Source of the DNA: Debaryomyces hansenii CBS767
Taxonomy: Eukaryota; Ascomycota; Pichiomycetes; Serinales; Debaryomycetaceae
Length of the DNA: 64,000 nt
Assembly (NCBI RefSeq): GCF_000006445.2
Contig: NC_006046.2
Coordinates: forward strand, 1,178,001 to 1,242,000
Direction: 5' to 3'
In this document: positions 49,344 through 60,118 of the stretch, piece by piece
Layout: every line of letters begins with the position of its first letter
Numbering within the stretch: position 1 is the first letter of the stretch
Program-made: the position numbers and the translations under genes
The notes under the pieces: generated by a model
Database searches by the model: none
Told to the model about the DNA's origin: nothing
The model's input: only the letters and a program-made list of their open reading frames with translations

Positions 49344-51230
49344 TTAAGCTTTCAATATCGAGGATACCGTTAAAGAATTATTATTGCCATTAGACCTTTC
49401 CTTATTGGAATTAGAATTGACCTTTTTGGGAGTTGAATCATCTCTCACTGATGGAGAATTATTACCATTTGATTCAACGATATTCGATGATTCTTTCAAT
49501 ATCTCATTTTTGTCCGAACCAGTAGATAATGAACTTCTAGGTGGAGTCAGCGACAATAAAATGTCGGAAGAGTTTGTATCATCCTCGGGGCTTGTAGAAA
49601 AAAAGCAATATGTATCAAGCAACTCCTTATAAGATTTCGTGTCCAACATTTTGGTTCTGAATGACTTATCATCTTCGCTTGCATTAATATCATCTTTATT
49701 ATGAATTGGATCATAACCTTCATCCTGTCCTTGAGAAAAGTTTTTTGATGGTGATCGATATGAAGTTAAGGTGTCAGTAGAATAATTATGTAAAAAATCG
49801 TTTTCATAATTTGAATTGTTAAGGCTTGATAACAATGGAGACAGTAAGTAAAAGTCATTATTGACAAAGTCGCTACCATTTGAGAAATCGGACGATTTAT
49901 TTTCGATGTTTTCTTCTGATTTCTTTGGTTGCATCTCTAGTTGTGAGTCTGATACTCTTCTCTTTAAGTATGAAGACGAATACTTAGGTTTGTTATTATG
50001 TTCTCCAATCTTTGAGGAGCTTGTTTTTTTCGATTTCGTTATCTTGATTAAATTAAAATCATAGTTTCTAGATTCGTTGTTGTCCCAAAATTCAAGGAAA
50101 TTGGTATTATATTTGATACAAAGACTGTAATGCTGTTCTTGGGATTTGTTGCAACTTTGATCATTACTTCTCGGCATCCTAAAACTATTGAATAAGGAAT
50201 CTAGCGGAATTCGAAAGATAAATCTATCATAATTGTTGGATTTCAAGATTTTTGGGCTATCAGGAGCATAGATTGTGGGAATTTCAACAATTGTGCACCA
50301 ATTATCCAAAGTATACCTAACGGTAATAAACTTTTCAAACGCTAGGTTCTTGGCCGCAATATGGCCGAGCAAGAACTTCTTATCAACACTAATAAATATA
50401 CGTTCCAAAAAAACTGGCGACTTTCTGATTTTTATTTGACGATCGTATGATAACGGTGGAAAGTTTGGTAATTGCAAATCCCATAATACCGATTTTTCAT
50501 GACCGGCACCGGGAAAAGTTGTTGATCCCGACGAGCTTAAGTCAAGGGTAAAGCAATCGTCATCATGGTCCAAGTTCGCATAATCATCTTCGTAATCACC
50601 ATCGTCATCATCGTCTTCATCTTCACTCCCCATTTGTAACTTTCTAAAGCCCCCTTCCACACCACGCAAAGTAGGTGAATTCGATGCAGAAATCGCCGCT
50701 GGTCTATCTTTCTTCTTGAAATATATTATATCGTTGTCTCCACCAAAATGTACTTGTTTATAGGTTGGAGTTGTTGGCAAGGATCGCGATCTCTTCTTAT
50801 CAAAATATGAATTGTTTCGACTATCCTTTAACGACAGTCTTAAAAACTCGCCTGATTTCTTCCGTACCAATCTGTGATTCTCATTGTTTTCATTGCTAGG
50901 GGATGTATCTGCTGTGTCCCCTTCACTTGTAGTACCCGATTCATTTGATATATGGGAATTTAAAATGCTATTAGCACGGGTAGGGTCTGAAGCTTGAGCA
51001 AATAAATCTTTGGATCGACTAGGTTTGTTTATAAATTTCAATGATAACAAGTTCTTGTTATCATCCTTAAGAAGGCTTGGTCTGAATGGGAATCCCGGTG
51101 GTATTTCATCTTCAATATTCTTCACAGGTGTATCAATGGGAGTTCCGGATTTTTTGCAAGCAAAATTTGAATTATCACTAGCAATTTTACTCGTGTCGGA
51201 TCCGTCCTTAACGCCCCTGTCAATTGCCAT
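49344..51230 (-). CDS. GAC1: PP1 glycogen-targeting regulatory subunit (Gac1/Pig family)
   Basis: A 628-residue protein; the ATG at 51230 (MAIDRGVKDG) is used because the upstream start is TTG. A CBM21 domain spans about 240-400 (SVDKKFLLGHIAAKNLAFEK, FITVRYTLDNWCTIVEIPT, YSLCIKYNTNFLEFWDNNES). A PP1-docking motif of RVxF type, KQVHF, lies at residues 158-162, preceded by LVRKKSGEFLRLSLKD, resembling the conserved N-terminal block of Gac1/Pig proteins. It would bring Glc7 phosphatase to glycogen synthase and glycogen. The C-terminal 200 residues are Ser/Asn-rich. Whether it is Gac1, Pig1 or Pig2 cannot be fixed. Confidence 0.82.
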   Translation of the reverse strand: MAIDRGVKDGSDTSKIASDNSNFACKKSGTPIDTPVKNIEDEIPPGFPFRPSLLKDDNKNLLSLKFINKPSRSKDLFAQASDPTRANSILNSHISNESGTTSEGDTADTSPSNENNENHRLVRKKSGEFLRLSLKDSRNNSYFDKKRSRSLPTTPTYKQVHFGGDNDIIYFKKKDRPAAISASNSPTLRGVEGGFRKLQMGSEDEDDDDDGDYEDDYANLDHDDDCFTLDLSSSGSTTFPGAGHEKSVLWDLQLPNFPPLSYDRQIKIRKSPVFLERIFISVDKKFLLGHIAAKNLAFEKFITVRYTLDNWCTIVEIPTIYAPDSPKILKSNNYDRFIFRIPLDSLFNSFRMPRSNDQSCNKSQEQHYSLCIKYNTNFLEFWDNNESRNYDFNLIKITKSKKTSSSKIGEHNNKPKYSSSYLKRRVSDSQLEMQPKKSEENIENKSSDFSNGSDFVNNDFYLLSPLLSSLNNSNYENDFLHNYSTDTLTSYRSPSKNFSQGQDEGYDPIHNKDDINASEDDKSFRTKMLDTKSYKELLDTYCFFSTSPEDDTNSSDILLSLTPPRSSLSTGSDKNEILKESSNIVESNGNNSPSVRDDSTPKKVNSNSNKERSNGNNNSLTVSSILKA

Positions 51231-51581
51231 TGTTAATGGACGATAAGACAACAAGTTTAACTTACACTAAATTTCAATAATATAATTTCAATAATATAAT
51301 TTTTATATATCCTCAAATGTGTTACAAATTATTGCTTTATAGCCGCAAAAATTCGCTTAACTTTGTAGTAATGTGAATAACTATCACACCACTAATGTTT
51401 ACTTTTGAAGGATGAAAGGTCGTATTGTGTCTATATATTCCTCGGAGACGGTAGAACAGTTAGCGTCAACTGAGATGATTTGATAATACTGCGTTGAACT
51501 TTAATACGTAAGATAATGATGAAATTGAAGAATCTATGTACATGTTGTTTATGCATATAAATCGGCCCATATCAGGGCAAA
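51231..51581. other. GAC1 upstream spacer with a 14-bp direct duplication
   Basis: A 351-bp spacer between two minus-strand genes. ATTTCAATAATATA is present twice in perfect tandem at 51271-51284 and 51285-51298, about 40 bp upstream of the GAC1-type ATG. No gene was seen. Confidence 0.7.
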
Positions 51582-53624
51582 TTAGTTATTGAGATCATAA
51601 TCAAGTTTATAGATACCGTTGTAGCAACTACCAAATGAATAGCACACGGCACCTCCGCCGATACATATAACAGAATTTTCAAGTTCGGCTTTTCCAAACC
51701 CGATAAAAATTGGTGGATGGTTCTCCCAAATATCACGGTCAATTTCAATTGGATGCAACTTGGAAGTAATTATATCAAAAAGAATAATAGTGTCATGCTG
51801 GTTGAATATTTCCAACGGCGATATTCCACCTATAATAAGCAATTTATTATTAGGTAAGAGTCTGCTTTGGCATGATACTCTCAGTAGGTGCGAGTGTTGG
51901 TAAATGATGTCTACTACCAAGGTATCGTCTTTGATGACAAATTTGTACAAGCGGTCATTAACAGTTGGAACTGTTGTATCTATCATACCACCTAGTATAA
52001 GTCCGAACTTCAACTGGTCATTGTAGACCATAGAACAGCTGGATAAGTTGGGGATGCAACCTTCAACTTTTAATGCCTTGTATTGTTGGCTTTTACAATT
52101 GTACAATATGAATAGTTTGTCACTCATGTCTTCATGTTCTTCTTTCAAACCTCCAAATATCAATATATCCTGGTCCGATAACTTCACGGCTGAATGTCTA
52201 GACCTCTTGTTTGGTAAATCTTCTAATTTAGTCCACTGGTCTCCATCCAATTTATAGACATCTAGAAAATACTCTTCGGGTTTAGACCTTCCTCCGATTA
52301 GTATTGATTCCTTATCATTGAGCGCAGTCAACGTATGACACATCCTTGGTCCTGGCTCGTCTCCCCCGACGTTCTTTACTTCAAGATTATTTTTCTTGAA
52401 GGATAATGTTTTTTCCGTACGAGCCTGGAACAAGCCTCCATTTATTAAGACTTCATTACCTATTGCGCAAACAGCTGGAAATTTCAATTGCAATAGATCT
52501 GAATTATTCGATTCCTGATAAGAAACTTTAACTGAAGTACATGGTTCATCAAGCTCTTTTTGTGAAGCTGGCTTGTCGTCGTAAATACAAACCGAACTGT
52601 TGGTAGCATGTACAATAATATAATGCTGGCAAAATATTATGAATTCTTCCCATTCATCAAATGCTTCAATGTCACGAATTTTACGTTTCATTTCATCGTC
52701 GATGAGAAATTTCCAATTCTCGTATAAATCCTTAATTTCAACATTAGGATAGTACTTCTTAAAACGATTCATCTGATCTATTTTTAATGGATATGTCTGT
52801 ACACATTGTAATGGGCTTCTTAAATGGTTGAAATGATATAACATCTTTTGAGCGAATGCATGGAATTCACCAGCCGGTAAAATTTGCTCCAATATTAAGA
52901 AGTGAGAATTATCCAATTTAGCTGAATGTTCAATAATAGGATTTGCATATTCTGGTTTCATGTATGCTAGCGAAACTTCGGCGACAAATATCTTAACGCA
53001 TGACGAATTTCCAAGCAAATGATTCAATTGTTGATCATATAAATTACCGTCTTTTAAATCACATCCAACTAACTTATAATTTTCACTCAGAAAAGGCACA
53101 ACTGACTTCTCGATCGAGACATCATTAATTTCTTCCCCCAATATGGACAAAATTTCCGGCGAACCTTTAATCATTTCTAACTTATTTGCAATTAATTCAG
53201 GGTAATCGACATCTAGAAAACGCAATTTCAAATTACTATCAGTCTTTGCAAACTGGGATAATAATTGGAATGGTAACGGATCAAAACCACACCCTAAATT
53301 TATTATGGTAACTTCTTGATTAGGATCTTCTCTAGATGCAATTATTCTCAAAATCATTTGTTTAATTGATTCCATTCTTATCCAATATCCTCGATTAATA
53401 GCAGGAGATCTTCTTTTTGGCTTTTTGACAAAATACTTGAACCACTCTCCCATTTCAGGGTTCAATTTTGATGTATAAATCATCTCAACTGATCTTTTCG
53501 ACACAATAGATGAATTATTTGTTCCTTGGACCTGCAAATCATCATATTGTTTCCTTCTTCTATCTTTTTCAATTTTTTTGCGCTGTCTAGCTAATTGATT
53601 CTTATCTAAAGAACCTTCAGGCAT
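51582..53624 (-). CDS. PPM2: tRNA wybutosine-synthesis methyltransferase Ppm2/Tyw4
   Basis: A 680-residue two-domain protein. Residues 1 to about 320 are a leucine-carboxyl-methyltransferase fold with a SAM site (IINLGCGFDPLPFQLLSQF). The rest is a kelch-type propeller (SILIGGRSKPEEYFLDVYKL, SDQDILIFGGLKEE, NKLLIIGGISPLEIF). Ppm2/Tyw4 methylates and methoxycarbonylates yW-72 in the last step of wybutosine formation at position 37 of tRNA-Phe. Family length is 680-700. The N-terminus is lysine/arginine-rich, as in other fungal members. Confidence 0.94.
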   Translation of the reverse strand: MPEGSLDKNQLARQRKKIEKDRRRKQYDDLQVQGTNNSSIVSKRSVEMIYTSKLNPEMGEWFKYFVKKPKRRSPAINRGYWIRMESIKQMILRIIASREDPNQEVTIINLGCGFDPLPFQLLSQFAKTDSNLKLRFLDVDYPELIANKLEMIKGSPEILSILGEEINDVSIEKSVVPFLSENYKLVGCDLKDGNLYDQQLNHLLGNSSCVKIFVAEVSLAYMKPEYANPIIEHSAKLDNSHFLILEQILPAGEFHAFAQKMLYHFNHLRSPLQCVQTYPLKIDQMNRFKKYYPNVEIKDLYENWKFLIDDEMKRKIRDIEAFDEWEEFIIFCQHYIIVHATNSSVCIYDDKPASQKELDEPCTSVKVSYQESNNSDLLQLKFPAVCAIGNEVLINGGLFQARTEKTLSFKKNNLEVKNVGGDEPGPRMCHTLTALNDKESILIGGRSKPEEYFLDVYKLDGDQWTKLEDLPNKRSRHSAVKLSDQDILIFGGLKEEHEDMSDKLFILYNCKSQQYKALKVEGCIPNLSSCSMVYNDQLKFGLILGGMIDTTVPTVNDRLYKFVIKDDTLVVDIIYQHSHLLRVSCQSRLLPNNKLLIIGGISPLEIFNQHDTIILFDIITSKLHPIEIDRDIWENHPPIFIGFGKAELENSVICIGGGAVCYSFGSCYNGIYKLDYDLNN

Positions 53625-53854
53625 AGTTCAATTATTCACGACTCGAGTTATTGAAGAGTTATTGCAACTACTTCAGTTTTGTAGGAATTTTTTCAGTTTT
53701 TCATATTCCTACACGTGATCGAAATTATATAGTCGATGGAGTTGATTCTATAATACAAATATATACCTATGTATACAAATATATGCATACACCGAATGCA
53801 ATGTAGGACATTGAATACAGTAACATAATCTAAGAAATAATAGGAATGGAAACA

Positions 53855-54634
53855 TCAGAAATGTTTGAAGGCTTCTTTCAATTCTATATCTATTTGGCTA
53901 GGATTTATATGTTGGCACTTTGTCAAAAATCTGCAAGCTGCTAAAGTTGCCCTTAAATCTCTTGCTGAGCTTGAGCTCTTTTCCTTATCATCATCCTCAG
54001 CATCATTAGTCTGTTTTTTAATACCATCACCGCATTTTAACCAAACTTTGCCATTTATACCAATAGCAATTTCGAATTTACATTTCGTAGATAGCTTCTC
54101 AAGAAATACTGAACTTTGGTTGAATAGTAATTCTCTTGCAAAGTTTAAATTAATATTGAAAATGTAACCAGACTCGTCCAACAATCCAAACCCGCCTTCT
54201 TTACCGGTAATAGGATCAATACATTCTAGTTCTGTGTCTATTTCCGGGATTGCTTGTGAAACTCTAGCATACACTGCTTGACCAATCTTCAAATTTGGCC
54301 TGTTTTTCTTGGACGCATTAGGAAAAGCCATCATCGACAATTGAACACTCGTTGAAAAGTCTTGCAACTGGACTTTATAGCTTTCACCAAAAACACCCAC
54401 AATGATGCCAATAACAAAATCGTTAGTTTGCGGTATATATCTCTTCGAATTAGAATCTGTGAATATGACTGTGTTTGTATTTTGTTTATTAGTTTTAACA
54501 TTCAAGATCCCAGCTGATGCTGGAATTATTTCTTGGGTTTGAGGGTTCTTATATATACCTGGACCTATTGTGGTTTTGGTAGTATTCGTATCATTTAAAA
54601 TACCATCTCCCGGTATAACTATATTGGACACCAT
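53855..54634 (-). CDS. RRP40: Exosome cap subunit Rrp40
   Basis: A 259-residue S1/KH protein of the RNA exosome cap. An N-terminal domain (VIPGDGILNDTNTTK) precedes the S1 fold (DFVIGIIVGVFGESYKVQLQ). The KH domain follows with the exosome-type GxNG motif (IGINGKVWLKCGDG). The C-terminal helix ends in QIDIELKEAFKHF. With Rrp4 and Csl4 it forms the ring entry that guides RNA to Rrp44 and Rrp6. Confidence 0.95.
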   Translation of the reverse strand: MVSNIVIPGDGILNDTNTTKTTIGPGIYKNPQTQEIIPASAGILNVKTNKQNTNTVIFTDSNSKRYIPQTNDFVIGIIVGVFGESYKVQLQDFSTSVQLSMMAFPNASKKNRPNLKIGQAVYARVSQAIPEIDTELECIDPITGKEGGFGLLDESGYIFNINLNFARELLFNQSSVFLEKLSTKCKFEIAIGINGKVWLKCGDGIKKQTNDAEDDDKEKSSSSARDLRATLAACRFLTKCQHINPSQIDIELKEAFKHF

Positions 54635-55087
54635 TCTTATAATATTCCGGAAAATATTGTTTCTGTTGGTAGTTCGTCACTTCTTATGAGAACAGTTTTG
54701 TCTCATCACTAATTTTTAAATGACACAAAATGACTTCACGTTAGTATGAACCGTACATAACTGTTTGAACCGTGTATCCATCTCAAATTAGATTAATTTG
54801 TTTCGAGGACGTCTTCAGCAACCTAGCATGTATTGCTTGCTTCACTGGTTTTGTTTTGTTATTCCTGGTACTATCAATATTTGATATTCTAGTATTATTA
54901 TTCAATTAATCAAAATGCTGCAAATTATATGGCTTCTAAAAAAATCAATTAAGCAAAGAATAGTTCAACCACAAATTTAGAAACATGCATTATCTATAAA
55001 CTCCTATACTCTGAATTATCCCAAAGATCGGATGTGTACATTAACAATAAATGTAGTACTTGATAGGTTGTAAAAGACATGGTAGAA
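54635..55087. other. Spacer between RRP40 and HOP1
   Basis: A 453-bp AT-rich region holding the RRP40 promoter and the HOP1 3' flank. No gene, RNA or repeat was seen. Confidence 0.5.
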
Positions 55088-56980
55088 TTAAAAACATGTA
55101 TCATCATTCACACTAATTTTCCGGTTTTTGACTTTATAGTTTATTATCAGACTACTATCCAACTTTCTCTTGGATGTCAGCACATGTACGTGATTTACTT
55201 TATCTTGCAAAAAGTTAACACCCTCCGAGTCTTGATTGTTAGCCGGTTGAGAGAGAAAATTTAACGAATCTTCAAATGACAATTCATCCATATCCTCATC
55301 AACTAGACTTTCATTGGCATGACTAGTTCTAGTTTGATCCACCGGTTTCATAATTTCTCCTCTATTTTCCATAGTTTTGGTATTAAAAATGGGACTGCTT
55401 GATTCGATTGGATCATCATCAAATTCTTGATTCTTCAATAAGCTGGTCTTGAACTCCTTCAATAAACTAAGAATGTTACTTTTTGTATTATACGTATCTG
55501 GGAAATAAAACACTTGCTTATCAGTATGGCACATTGATTTTGGAGATTTAAGAGTGGGGGTAAAGGCTATGTTATAAATATGATTTTTGACAAGTGAGTT
55601 TCCTTTATTGTCTAATAGCAAATCTATAGTTGGTGTCAAATATCCTGTTCCCATTGCATTCTTGTTTCCTCTGACTATAACAGGCTCATCTAATACCATT
55701 AGAATTTTATCATGGAATAGTTTATTCAACATTTTTCGGACCACATCATCCTCAGCCATGGTAGTCAAACTGAAAATTTCATAAAATAAGTCAAGCAGTT
55801 CAGGAATATCATAACAGGACATGTATTTCCACAAGTATCTCAATCTCATCAAGAGTATCAAATCTTCATCGAGCGAATCGGTATCTAACATACATGAATA
55901 GCATTTGAAAGTATGAACAGACTTTTTAATGGGCTTCGAATGATTCATTCCATAACAGCATGAATGCACCTGTCTCTGGCAAGTGCGACAAGTTAGAATT
56001 GCAAAACCCTTCATCGATAGTTTAATGCGCGAGGCAGACGTCCAACAATTACATTCGCAAGTTAGCCTGAAATTTCCTGAGTAATACAGTTGCGACGGAG
56101 GAACAAGCTGAGTAGAGTGAATATCATCTGGTTTGTTGGAAAATAAATATTTGTTCAAAGATAGCGAATTATTAGCTTTAGGGAACTCAATTTGGTTTTC
56201 AAACTTATGTGGGTCATGATTATCATTATCTTCTATTATGTCAAATGGATCCAAATTAAGTGGGTTTGTGATCTGTATCCCCACATTCGTTAGAATTTTA
56301 ATATTCACTTTATCATGGCCAGTATCGAGAGTGCCGATATTGTCACTCGAATTGCCCACATCAACTGTTATAGTAGGGGATTCTAAGTCTGATGCGTCCT
56401 TGAAAAAGGAAGGCTGATAATCTCTAGGACATTTTTCATTAAATAATAATCTAACGGATATATGTTTTTTTTCTGGTAAAGGTCCGAAGGTTTGAGTCAA
56501 GACAATTAATCGTTTGATTAGTTGCTGTACTTTCTCACGAGCAGTCAACTCCAGCAACGGTTCACATTTGTCTTCATCATTTATACCAAATGAGATATTT
56601 CCATTATTGTAATCAAACTTGAAGATGTACGTTTCACTCAATTTTTCTGGTTGATTCTCATCGATATAAATACCGAATTGAAGCGCCAGTAAATATTGCA
56701 AACTGATAGCATTATGTACACCACAATCAATCCAATTCTTGAACATATCTGCCTCCTTGGAAATACCTTCGACTAAGTGTTTTGTTTTGACAAAACCACT
56801 CTTAATATTAGGGTTTTCAGTGCAAATAAACTTCCTATCAACATAGTTATCGTCACCAAAGATGTTTCTCAAGAATGTAATACAATTTAACGAAATTGAC
56901 ACCAAATCTTTTACAAGTGCTTGGGATTGTTTGGTACTAATTTCTTGCTTCAATTCAACGCCTTTTAATTGTGTTTGCAT
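55088..56980 (-). CDS. HOP1: Meiotic chromosome-axis protein Hop1
   Basis: A 630-residue protein from the start chosen here. The HORMA domain spans about 14-235 (STKQSQALVKDLVSISLNC, ITFLRNIFGDDNYVDRKF). A PHD-like zinc module follows at about 308-363 (C308/C310/C312, C331, C334, H339, C341/C342, C360, C363). The frame opens at 57055 with TTG; ATGs at 57019, 57010, 56992 and 56980 are possible. I chose 56980 (MQTQLKGVEL) because the extra 13 residues are hydrophobic and unlike the family start. Hop1 organises the meiotic axis with Red1 and Mek1 and biases repair to the homologue. Confidence 0.9.
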   Translation of the reverse strand: MQTQLKGVELKQEISTKQSQALVKDLVSISLNCITFLRNIFGDDNYVDRKFICTENPNIKSGFVKTKHLVEGISKEADMFKNWIDCGVHNAISLQYLLALQFGIYIDENQPEKLSETYIFKFDYNNGNISFGINDEDKCEPLLELTAREKVQQLIKRLIVLTQTFGPLPEKKHISVRLLFNEKCPRDYQPSFFKDASDLESPTITVDVGNSSDNIGTLDTGHDKVNIKILTNVGIQITNPLNLDPFDIIEDNDNHDPHKFENQIEFPKANNSLSLNKYLFSNKPDDIHSTQLVPPSQLYYSGNFRLTCECNCWTSASRIKLSMKGFAILTCRTCQRQVHSCCYGMNHSKPIKKSVHTFKCYSCMLDTDSLDEDLILLMRLRYLWKYMSCYDIPELLDLFYEIFSLTTMAEDDVVRKMLNKLFHDKILMVLDEPVIVRGNKNAMGTGYLTPTIDLLLDNKGNSLVKNHIYNIAFTPTLKSPKSMCHTDKQVFYFPDTYNTKSNILSLLKEFKTSLLKNQEFDDDPIESSSPIFNTKTMENRGEIMKPVDQTRTSHANESLVDEDMDELSFEDSLNFLSQPANNQDSEGVNFLQDKVNHVHVLTSKRKLDSSLIINYKVKNRKISVNDDTCF

Positions 56981-57241
56981 TGTAATGATCATAAAAAGGA
57001 TATATACCATGAATCCCATTCCGCTCTTTGTATAGGAGTAATATATTGGTTGCAAAAAACTATGGCAGACAATGGTTATTGACCCGGTGAAAATTGGCAG
57101 ATCCCCTATTCAAAATGATTCTAAAATTACATCGGATTCGAGGGATATATCTGAATTGTAGTCGTTTTGAGCATTTTGAAAGAAGCAGTATATAATTGTA
57201 ACAAAAGGGCAGCAGTAGAATTTGCGCTGAAGTGGATTATA

Positions 57242-58687
57242 ATGAGTCAAAATCACCATACCAGAAAGCTTGGGTTTCTTGAGAAGTATTATGTCTGTAG
57301 AAATGTCGAATGGTATAAAGAAGATATTTGTGTTACCGCACAATATAATCAACATATTGACGAAGTATTACTATCTAATGCTCTTCGATCATTAATTTTG
57401 AAAAATACTGTGTTTGCTTTGAATGTTTACCGGGATGGGGACCCGCAATACGATGCAAAAATGAATGGAGACAATTTTACAGTTAGACCGGTGGAGAAAA
57501 TTGCATTCAGTGACGTGGTAAGCTTCAAGGATATAGATGAGCTGTTCGGAGTTGTGGAATTGAATGCATTGTCGGAGGAGGTAAGTCCTGTTAATGATAC
57601 GAGGCCATTGTGGAGACTAAAGGTTTACAAATCCTCTTCTAGCAAGAAACAATACGTTACGTTCCATTGTGACCATACGTTTTTCGATGGCCTATCTGCA
57701 GCTCAATTCCATAAAGACTTGATTGTTGAATTTGGAATCTATTCTGGGGATGCTGCTTTAAAGTTCCAGGAGACGTTGTTCGATTACACAGAAGATAAAA
57801 GCAAATTACCAGATATTCTTGACAGTCCGGACAAGATTGTTGATCTATACAATCCAGGTATTCTATTTTCGTTGCTGGCAATTGTACAGAGCATGCTTTT
57901 GCCAAAATGGCTAGCCGATGGCTTCTGGTCGCTCTTTTCAACCAATGCGGAACAGAAACCGCTTTACACCCACTTGCCGGTTCAAAAGGGAGCCAAATCG
58001 AACCAAAGACATGTCAATATCAAGCCAGACGACGTGAAACGACTCCGTGCGTTTTGTAGGTCGCAGAGTACTACCTTGACCCCATATATTACAGCAATTG
58101 CCATGTACGCTCTCCAAGAGACCGTTTTCCCCGTCGTGTCGAATAGCCAGTGTTCGTTCCAAGTGGACATCCCTATAGATGGAAGAAGATACTTCCCTGA
58201 CAAGGCAAACGATACCAAATATGGTATCTATGTTGGCGCTTTCTCATGCAAGATGGGTCCCGTATCTAAGTCTACAGGCTCTTACGATGACTTGAAAGTC
58301 CCCATCAACACCCTCACGACACAGTTATCCTCTAGCATGGCCGATAATTCGCCCTTCAGGTACTTTGGGCTCCTAAAGTACGTCAATTGCTGGAGCTTTC
58401 TAGCCAGTAAGATTGGCCAAACCGATTCGCGACTGACTCTCGAGGTGTCGAACCTTGGGCTTCACCTGATTTCTCATGACAATTGGTCCATCGAGAATCT
58501 TTGGTTTAACCAAACAAACGGTATCCTCAACCACTTCTGCCTTTCATTAATTGCTACTGAGTCAAATGGCCTCAACTTGCTGACTAGTTATCTCGCAGAT
58601 CTTGACATGGTCCAAACCTCGCTGCGAAAACTCGTCATCGACGAATTCATGGCTTTGTTTACTACAAAACTCTTGGAACATATTTAG
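57242..58687 (+). CDS. ATF2: Alcohol O-acetyltransferase (Atf family)
   Basis: A 481-residue acyl-CoA-dependent transferase; the ATG at 57242 (MSQNHHTRKLGFLEKYYVC) is used because the longer frame opens with TTG. The catalytic HxxxD motif is HTFFD (H145, D149) inside FHCDHTFFDGLSAAQFHKDL. The GFLEKYYVCRN beginning and VEVSNLGL-like LEVSNLGLHL near the end are typical of yeast Atf proteins. They make acetate esters from alcohols; Atf2 also acetylates sterols for export. Atf1 or Atf2 cannot be told apart here. It is divergent from HOP1 (261 bp). Confidence 0.85.
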   Translation: MSQNHHTRKLGFLEKYYVCRNVEWYKEDICVTAQYNQHIDEVLLSNALRSLILKNTVFALNVYRDGDPQYDAKMNGDNFTVRPVEKIAFSDVVSFKDIDELFGVVELNALSEEVSPVNDTRPLWRLKVYKSSSSKKQYVTFHCDHTFFDGLSAAQFHKDLIVEFGIYSGDAALKFQETLFDYTEDKSKLPDILDSPDKIVDLYNPGILFSLLAIVQSMLLPKWLADGFWSLFSTNAEQKPLYTHLPVQKGAKSNQRHVNIKPDDVKRLRAFCRSQSTTLTPYITAIAMYALQETVFPVVSNSQCSFQVDIPIDGRRYFPDKANDTKYGIYVGAFSCKMGPVSKSTGSYDDLKVPINTLTTQLSSSMADNSPFRYFGLLKYVNCWSFLASKIGQTDSRLTLEVSNLGLHLISHDNWSIENLWFNQTNGILNHFCLSLIATESNGLNLLTSYLADLDMVQTSLRKLVIDEFMALFTTKLLEHI

Positions 58688-59006
58688 ATCTCGCTAAGCT
58701 ACAATTCCCACTCGCCACCTCTGTCGATTCACCCCCCTATATAGAGCAATCGTGTACGTTCTGCAAAATAGAACAATATAATAGAACAATTAAACTGCAC
58801 CGAATAATATTTGTTGTTACGTAATCAGATGGTGAATATTTGTTTTGCGGTCATTGATGGTTATAAGCTCCTATAGAACTATCAAGATGATATTATGCTT
58901 GTCCTACTACGTTTGAAATATAAAATCTTTTGAAGAAGTAGAATAACTTAATTGAAAAGAAATCATACAATACAAGCATAAAAAGAATAGTCCTAATTTC
59001 ACAGCA
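58688..59006. promoter_or_regulatory. Spacer between the ATF gene and the low-complexity gene
   Basis: A 319-bp AT-rich region with the ATF 3' flank and the promoter of the next gene. Nothing else was recognised. Confidence 0.45.
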
Positions 59007-59852
59007 ATGTCACATCCAGCAGCTAGTGTTAAATCTATATTTAGTGGGAAGATGAATATAGATACGCCCGATGAGTTAGAGCCGTACGAATATTCGAATA
59101 ATAATAGTTATGACAATTTCTCACAGAATGATGTCGAAAACGATGATATGTCGTCGAAACTTAGCCAGGAATCCAATTATAGTGTCAACTCGAAGAATTT
59201 GAAGGCTTTGGCTAACATGCAGCCTAATGGGAAGGCGAACGAAAATCAGTTTTATAACCAAGATTCGTACACCAATGTGTCAATATTATCTTCGGGAAGC
59301 GACTACCAGCAAAATTACGTGAGCTCGAGTGTAAACTCGCCGAATGTGGCGTTAAGTTCTGAATCAATTGAAGATATGAACCATAATTTGCTCCCCTTTG
59401 AATCATGTTCCAGGCCATTATCCCGTAATTCTACGACATCGTGTCTTTCGACTACGGCTACTAAGGATGGGATCGAGGGTAAGAAGTTGCACAGATATGG
59501 CCCCACGCAGTATTCGAGCAATATTATTGCGAACATGATCCAGAATTCGAATCTGTATCCACCCCCGCCTCCACCACATCAGAGTAGGCATAACTATACG
59601 AATACAGGAATGGTGAGTCCGCCATTGAAATCGTACGGACAAAAGTCATCGGTGACCAATTCGCCAAGGGAAGATAGAGACGGTGTTTCTATTACGCAGT
59701 CTTCGATTAAGAGTACCAATGCAGAAGTTGATGGTGAAACGGAAGATAAAAGGAACATTTATATTGAGAATTACCCTAACTCTATTCCTCCTGTGTCTTT
59801 AAAGGAAAAGATCAATTTGTTGAATACTGACCCCATAAACCATGATCCATAA
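59007..59852 (+). CDS. Hypothetical low-complexity protein
   Basis: A 281-residue protein I do not recognise. It is rich in Ser, Asn, Asp and Tyr, with a Pro run (YPPPPPPHQSRHNY) near 190 and many SP sites. There is a small conserved-looking block, RYGPTQYSSNIIANMIQNSN, and a C-terminal helix (PPVSLKEKINLLNTDP). No signal peptide, membrane segment or coiled coil is obvious. It is probably disordered and may be regulatory. The ATG at 59007 is true; codon use is like the neighbours. Confidence 0.7.
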   Translation: MSHPAASVKSIFSGKMNIDTPDELEPYEYSNNNSYDNFSQNDVENDDMSSKLSQESNYSVNSKNLKALANMQPNGKANENQFYNQDSYTNVSILSSGSDYQQNYVSSSVNSPNVALSSESIEDMNHNLLPFESCSRPLSRNSTTSCLSTTATKDGIEGKKLHRYGPTQYSSNIIANMIQNSNLYPPPPPPHQSRHNYTNTGMVSPPLKSYGQKSSVTNSPREDRDGVSITQSSIKSTNAEVDGETEDKRNIYIENYPNSIPPVSLKEKINLLNTDPINHDP

Positions 59853-60118
59853 ACTCATCATTATTATTCGTCTCTGGGATTTTTAATACTTTTTTTTTTC
59901 TGATGGCCACATCCTGGTGATGCTAGGCGTCGACCATACGTTATTCTTCATCATGCCTGTCATATATTTAAGATCTTTATAGCTTGTCTTAGTTGAATGT
60001 ACATAAAACCGACACTACGGCTTAGGTCACATGACGCGAACCAAAGAAGTTCAGGGAAAGTTGTTGAACTACAATTTTTCATCTTTTATGACTACTAGTA
60101 TCAGTAACACAATTGAAG

